A DNA stretch of 46,405 bases from Parabacteroides sp. ZJ-118 (lineage in GTDB: Bacteria > Bacteroidota > Bacteroidia > Bacteroidales > Tannerellaceae). Shown here piece by piece: positions 43,138 through 46,405 of the stretch. Made by a program: the position numbers and the translations under genes. How positions within the stretch are numbered: the stretch's first letter is position 1; the number at the start of each line of letters is the position of its first letter. Location: assembly GCF_011038785.1 (NCBI RefSeq), contig NZ_JAAKDT010000024.1, positions 1 to 46,405 on the forward strand. Reading direction: 5' to 3'. The notes below the pieces were generated by a model. That model had not been told where the DNA came from. It searched no databases and worked only from the letters and a program-made list of their open reading frames with translations.

Positions 43138-43148
43138 GACTCTTACTT

Positions 43149-44141
43149 TTAGTTGTTGTCTATATTCGTTTTCTTCTCTTTTGCCTCTTTGCTCTCTCTC
43201 TTCCGTTTATCGTCGAACTTATCATAGGCCTCTACGATTCGTTGGACAAGTTTATGCCGGACAATATCTTTCTTGGTGAACTCAATCTTGCCGATCCCGC
43301 TTACGCCCTTCAATATTTGCATGGCTTGTATCAACCCGGACGTGGTAGAAGGCGGAAGGTCTATCTGCGTGACATCTCCGGTGACGATCATCTTGGCGTT
43401 CATACCCAAGCGGGTCAAGAACATCTTGATTTGATGCGTCGTCGTGTTCTGCGCCTCGTCTAACAGGATGACGGCATCGTTCAAGGTACGACCGCGCATA
43501 AACGCCAACGGGGCGATCTGTATCACGTTATTCTCCATATATTCCTTCAGCTTGGCCGCTGGAATCATATCCTGCAAGGCGTCGTAAAGCGGTTGCAGAT
43601 AGGGGTCTAGCTTGTCCTTCATCTCTCCCGGCAAGAAACCTAGCTTTTCTCCGGCTTCCACGGCGGGACGGCTCAAGATGATCTTCCGTACTTCCCTATT
43701 CTTTAATGCTTTTACGGCTAAGGCGATGGCGATGAATGTTTTGCCCGAACCGGCGGGGCCTGTGGCGAAGACCAGGTCGTTGTTCTCGAAAGCCTTTACC
43801 AATAGCTGTTGATTCTCGGTGCGTGCGGTAATCGGCTTGCCGTTCATGCCGTGGATGATCAGGTTCTCCTGCTTCACGACCGCGGGGCCTTTTCCTTTGA
43901 TAATATCCAGGATCACCTCTTCGGAGAGCGAGTTAAACTCCTCGCAGTATTTTTCCACCTCACGGATTTTCTTGAGAAAAAGCTCGGACTCATCCTCATC
44001 TCCAATCACTTTCATCACATTCCCTCGGGCGACGATACGCAATTTCGGGAACAATGTCTTGATCAATTGCATATTGGAGTTATTCACGCCGTAGAAAATC
44101 ACCGGGTCTACACTTTCAAGAATATAAATTCTCTCAATCAT
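43149..44141 (-). CDS. PhoH family ATPase
   Basis: A 330-residue cytoplasmic P-loop ATPase of the PhoH/YbeZ group, linked to RNA metabolism and rRNA processing. Walker A reads [20 protein letters not shown] and Walker B reads [44 protein letters not shown] and [10 protein letters not shown] are further PhoH motifs. The N-terminal 100 residues are a KH-like RNA-binding segment, and the C-terminus is a charged tail ([20 protein letters not shown]). First gene of the operon with purC, menG and aroE. ybeY is not adjacent. Confidence 0.93.
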   Translation of the reverse strand: MIERIYILESVDPVIFYGVNNSNMQLIKTLFPKLRIVARGNVMKVIGDEDESELFLKKIREVEKYCEEFNSLSEEVILDIIKGKGPAVVKQENLIIHGMNGKPITARTENQQLLVKAFENNDLVFATGPAGSGKTFIAIALAVKALKNREVRKIILSRPAVEAGEKLGFLPGEMKDKLDPYLQPLYDALQDMIPAAKLKEYMENNVIQIAPLAFMRGRTLNDAVILLDEAQNTTTHQIKMFLTRLGMNAKMIVTGDVTQIDLPPSTTSGLIQAMQILKGVSGIGKIEFTKKDIVRHKLVQRIVEAYDKFDDKRKRESKEAKEKKTNIDNN

Positions 44142-44364
44142 CCGCTATTCCTTTTATTAAATTACGCTTCAAAAAAATGTGCTGTTTTTAGTATTCACCA
44201 AGTCGCGAAGTTAGTAATATTCTTTATCCATCGACGCAAAGGGAGCGGTTTTATTTCCTTGGGACACATCTTTCAGCCATCGCTCTGTCATTTGGGGAAA
44301 AACGGGTGGGTGTTAAGGGGTAATCTCGGATTTTTCCGTATGTTTGCCGGGTAAAACGGAGATC

Positions 44365-45024
44365 ATGAAGATGAAGAGAATGTTTAACGTGATGTTGTCG
44401 CTGACCGTGATCCTGTCGGCGGCAGTTTTTTTCTCTTGCGAGGAGAAAAGAGGTGAATTGAAGAAGATCTGGTACGATGGAAGTTATAATCGCGATTTTA
44501 ATGATTTGAATGACGTTCATTTGTCCGTCGCGAAGAAGATCGGTATAGCGCCTGTCTCCTCGCGGGAGGAGGCGGAGCACGCCTCCCGCGATATGGTAGA
44601 GATCGAGACGAACGACTATTACGAGGTCGAGGAGTTGACGCACTCCATCCCGTATCTGGTGCCGGAAGCCGCCACTTTGTTGAGCGATATCGGAAAGAAC
44701 TTCCAAGACTCCTTGCGCAACCTGAACGCTTCCCTCTATAAGATAAAAGTGACGAGTGTGACCCGCACGGTAGCCGATGTCAAGAAACTGAAGAGAAGAA
44801 ATTCGAACTCGTCGTTGAACTCAGCGCATCAATATGGGACGACGTTTGACGTGTCATGGGCACGCTATGCCAAGGTCGACGAGAAGGATACCTTGACTAT
44901 TGACAAGGATCGTTTGAAAATGGTGCTTGCCTCTGTGCTCCGGGACTTGCGCAGGGCGGATCGTTGCTATATCAAGCACGAACGCAAGCAGGGTTGTTTC
45001 CATATCACGGCTCGTGAGCCGTGA
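44365..45024 (+). CDS. DUF5715-like lipoprotein with LAS-peptidase-like motifs
   Basis: A 219-residue lipoprotein: MKMKRMFNVMLSLTVILSAA leads to a lipobox FFSC with Cys25. The body resembles DUF5715 as I know it from Bacteroidales. Within it SAHQYGTTFD (His155 to Asp162) has the spacing of the SxHxxGxxxD zinc motif of LAS peptidases (VanX, M15 carboxypeptidases, phage endolysins), and a third His lies near the C-terminus (CFHITAREP). A Zn-dependent peptidoglycan peptidase role is therefore plausible but inferred. The ATG at 44365 was preferred to a TTG at 44344. A perfect palindrome overlaps the stop codon. Confidence 0.78.
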   Translation: MKMKRMFNVMLSLTVILSAAVFFSCEEKRGELKKIWYDGSYNRDFNDLNDVHLSVAKKIGIAPVSSREEAEHASRDMVEIETNDYYEVEELTHSIPYLVPEAATLLSDIGKNFQDSLRNLNASLYKIKVTSVTRTVADVKKLKRRNSNSSLNSAHQYGTTFDVSWARYAKVDEKDTLTIDKDRLKMVLASVLRDLRRADRCYIKHERKQGCFHITAREP

Positions 45025-45031
45025 TATGTTT
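45001..45031 (+). terminator. Terminator hairpin overlapping the DUF5715 stop codon
   Basis: CATATCACGGCTC (45001-45013) and GAGCCGTGATATG (45016-45028) form a perfect 13-base stem with a 2-base centre, followed by TTT. The last seven codons and the TGA lie within it. A second GC-rich hairpin and a T7 run follow at 45035-45060. Confidence 0.7.
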
Positions 45032-45106
45032 CCGCGAGGCGCGAAAGCGCTTCCTTTTTTTCGGAAGCCTTGTTGCCTATTTTTTTGGGGAAAAAGGAGA
45101 TCTTGA

Positions 45107-45913
45107 TCACCCGGAGAAATAATCAGAATAAGGAGCGCATAAGGAAAGATACTCCGTGGGGGTATAGCCGGAGAATAGCTTGAACTCTTTTATCAGATGT
45201 GACTGATCCGAGAACCCGCATTCGTAAGCCAATTGGGCGAATGAGATGGAAGAATCCTGTTGTATCTTGAACAAAGCCCGCTGCATCCTGACGATACGAA
45301 GAAACGCCTTGGGCGTGGCTCCTACATAACTCAAGAAAATACGGTTGAACTGTTTAGGACTCAGGCACGCGATTTCTGATAACTCAGGGATATCCGTTTT
45401 CGCCTGTTTATTGATTTGATAGAGGACCGCGGTGATTCGCTTTACGTTATAGGCATAGCCTTCAAACCGATAAAGACGGCGAATCAAAAACCGCTCAATC
45501 AAGCGGACGCAAGTCTCATGATCATCGGCCTCGGTCACTTTCCCGGATAGTATTGATAATTCCGGATCTTCCAGGGCATCCACCGCGATCAGTTTCCCAT
45601 AAAATAAATCCAGGGGAAGTTGAAGGATGGCTCTTGCCGCGTACGGCTGAAAAACGACCGCGATCATCTCAATCCTTCCGGCCGACATCACATCTGAGAA
45701 GCCGAGGCATTGCCCGCAGATGAACGCCTGAGGTTGTGACTCTTTTTTCCCTACCAATAAAAGCCTTTTACCCCGATGAAATATCAGTTGTACGCAGCCC
45801 GTTGGCAAGGTCCGTTCTGATACAGGGACCTCCGCGTTATCTTCCAGTATCCAATAATGTTTTACATAAGGAGTTAATACATGAATAGGCTTTATGATCT
45901 CAAATGACTGCAT
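45107..45913 (-). CDS. AraC family transcriptional regulator
   Basis: A 268-residue DNA-binding regulator. The N-terminal about 140 residues are a DUF6597-like cupin-type sensing region (IKPIHVLTPYVKHYWILEDN). The C-terminal AraC double helix-turn-helix is clear: SEIACLSPKQFNRIFLSYVG as the first HTH, then SFAQLAYECGFSDQSHLIKE and the signature FSGYTPTEYL. It is transcribed alone, converging on the DUF5715 gene. The effector and target genes cannot be told from the sequence. It is bounded on the other side by an insertion sequence. Confidence 0.92.
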   Translation of the reverse strand: MQSFEIIKPIHVLTPYVKHYWILEDNAEVPVSERTLPTGCVQLIFHRGKRLLLVGKKESQPQAFICGQCLGFSDVMSAGRIEMIAVVFQPYAARAILQLPLDLFYGKLIAVDALEDPELSILSGKVTEADDHETCVRLIERFLIRRLYRFEGYAYNVKRITAVLYQINKQAKTDIPELSEIACLSPKQFNRIFLSYVGATPKAFLRIVRMQRALFKIQQDSSISFAQLAYECGFSDQSHLIKEFKLFSGYTPTEYLSLCAPYSDYFSG

Positions 45914-46040
45914 TTTGTAGAAGTTAATTTATCGAACACAAATGGGTTATAGGCATCTTTCCTGTCCCCGAATTAGAATCGTAGAATGCGAGGCGGGGCA
46001 AAGGTAGGAAAATTATCGTACTCAAGTTTCGGATTTAGCT

Positions 46041-46405
46041 CTAAGCTGTTTGAGCATAAGCCTGTAGTGCCTCCAATCTCTTGTCGTTCATGATAAGCTG
46101 TGTCATGAGACATTCCTCTTCCGCCCCTGTAAGCTCTGCAACGACAGCCACGACCTCTATGATAATCGCCCATATTTTCTCGACAACGGTTAAATCGTAG
46201 GTCCCCGCAAATACGTCGTTGAACAGTCCTCCGATGGTTTCGTAGTCCAAACTTCTTTTCAAGGATGCCAGCAGGTTATAGCGGATCATCACCAATGAGA
46301 CATGTGCCAGCTGTGAAGTGTAGTCGCGTGCGGAGCAATCGGCCAATCCCAGCAACCGTTTGCTGTCGGCAAAGAAAACCTCAATAGCCCAGCGCATAGC
46401 ATAAA
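46041..46405 (-). CDS. IS4-type (DDE) transposase, C-terminal part (cut by window edge)
   Basis: The frame is open to the last base of the window, reading into YAMRWAIEVFFADSKRLLGL, which has the Y-(2)-R-(3)-E pattern around the catalytic Glu of DDE_Tnp_1 (IS4-like) transposases. The remaining 118 residues are C-terminal helices with an Ala-rich end. The element extends outside the window. The IS end probably falls between 45914 and 46040, but I cannot identify the inverted repeat. Confidence 0.75.
   Translation of the reverse strand, partial: YAMRWAIEVFFADSKRLLGLADCSARDYTSQLAHVSLVMIRYNLLASLKRSLDYETIGGLFNDVFAGTYDLTVVEKIWAIIIEVVAVVAELTGAEEECLMTQLIMNDKRLEALQAYAQTA

Overview
The window reads as a chromosomal segment of a Bacteroidales bacterium, most likely Parabacteroides or a close Tannerellaceae/Porphyromonadaceae relative. 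This is an inference from gene content (gldD/gldE, TonB-dependent receptor, DUF4286-ruvC, RNase G, tandem glutamate dehydrogenases), from weak Shine-Dalgarno signals, and from promoters of the Bacteroidetes type (TTG, 19-20 bases, TAnnTTTG) in front of several tRNAs and both glutamate dehydrogenase genes. Both edges fall inside insertion-sequence transposases (1-469 and 46041-46405). No CRISPR array, prophage or conjugative element was seen.

Layout. 510-4389 (minus): mazG, dsbD and an RluA-type pseudouridine synthase. 4757-11970 (plus): valS, a TPR histidine kinase, an exported TIM-barrel isomerase overlapping a DUF6340 lipoprotein, and an acidic unknown protein. 12010-12254: convergent tRNA-Thr and tRNA-Ala, then DUF4286-ruvC. 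13304-21569: an NAD-type glutamate dehydrogenase, a receiver/PPDK-N fusion protein, a MurU-like nucleotidyltransferase with an AmgK-RapZ fusion kinase, and an NADP-type glutamate dehydrogenase. 21735-22320: two small membrane-associated proteins. 22543-30199 (minus): a tightly packed operon coding for a tetraheme cytochrome fused to an FGE-like domain, a Tat-exported Gfo/Idh/MocA oxidoreductase, an exported TIM-barrel isomerase lipoprotein, a RIC/hemerythrin-like protein lacking most metal ligands and a LuxR-type regulator, followed by a TonB-dependent receptor. 30399-31060: tRNA-Trp, tRNA-Pro and tRNA-Phe. 31061-31905 is non-coding with tandem repeats and decayed gene fragments. 31906-36202 (minus): dnaK, RNase G, a 29-residue COX24/mS38-like basic protein and HU. 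36392-40614 (plus): mutY-ssb-gldE-gldD-PPTase. 40674-44141 (minus): phoH-purC-menG-aroE. The right end has a DUF5715 lipoprotein with LAS-peptidase-like motifs and an AraC regulator.

How the genes may work together. The 22.5-30.2 kb operon looks like an envelope redox pathway: an outer-membrane importer, a sugar oxidoreductase and isomerase folded before Tat export, and a quinol-facing multiheme cytochrome that could exchange electrons with them, with two sensor-like proteins at the end. This is the best candidate for an undescribed system. The AmgK-RapZ/MurU pair looks like a peptidoglycan-sugar salvage route (MurNAc/GlcNAc to sugar-1-phosphate to UDP-sugar) with a possible built-in amino-sugar sensor. 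A second theme is non-coding: four intergenic loci each carry 3-5 tandem copies of a locus-specific 21-23 bp unit.
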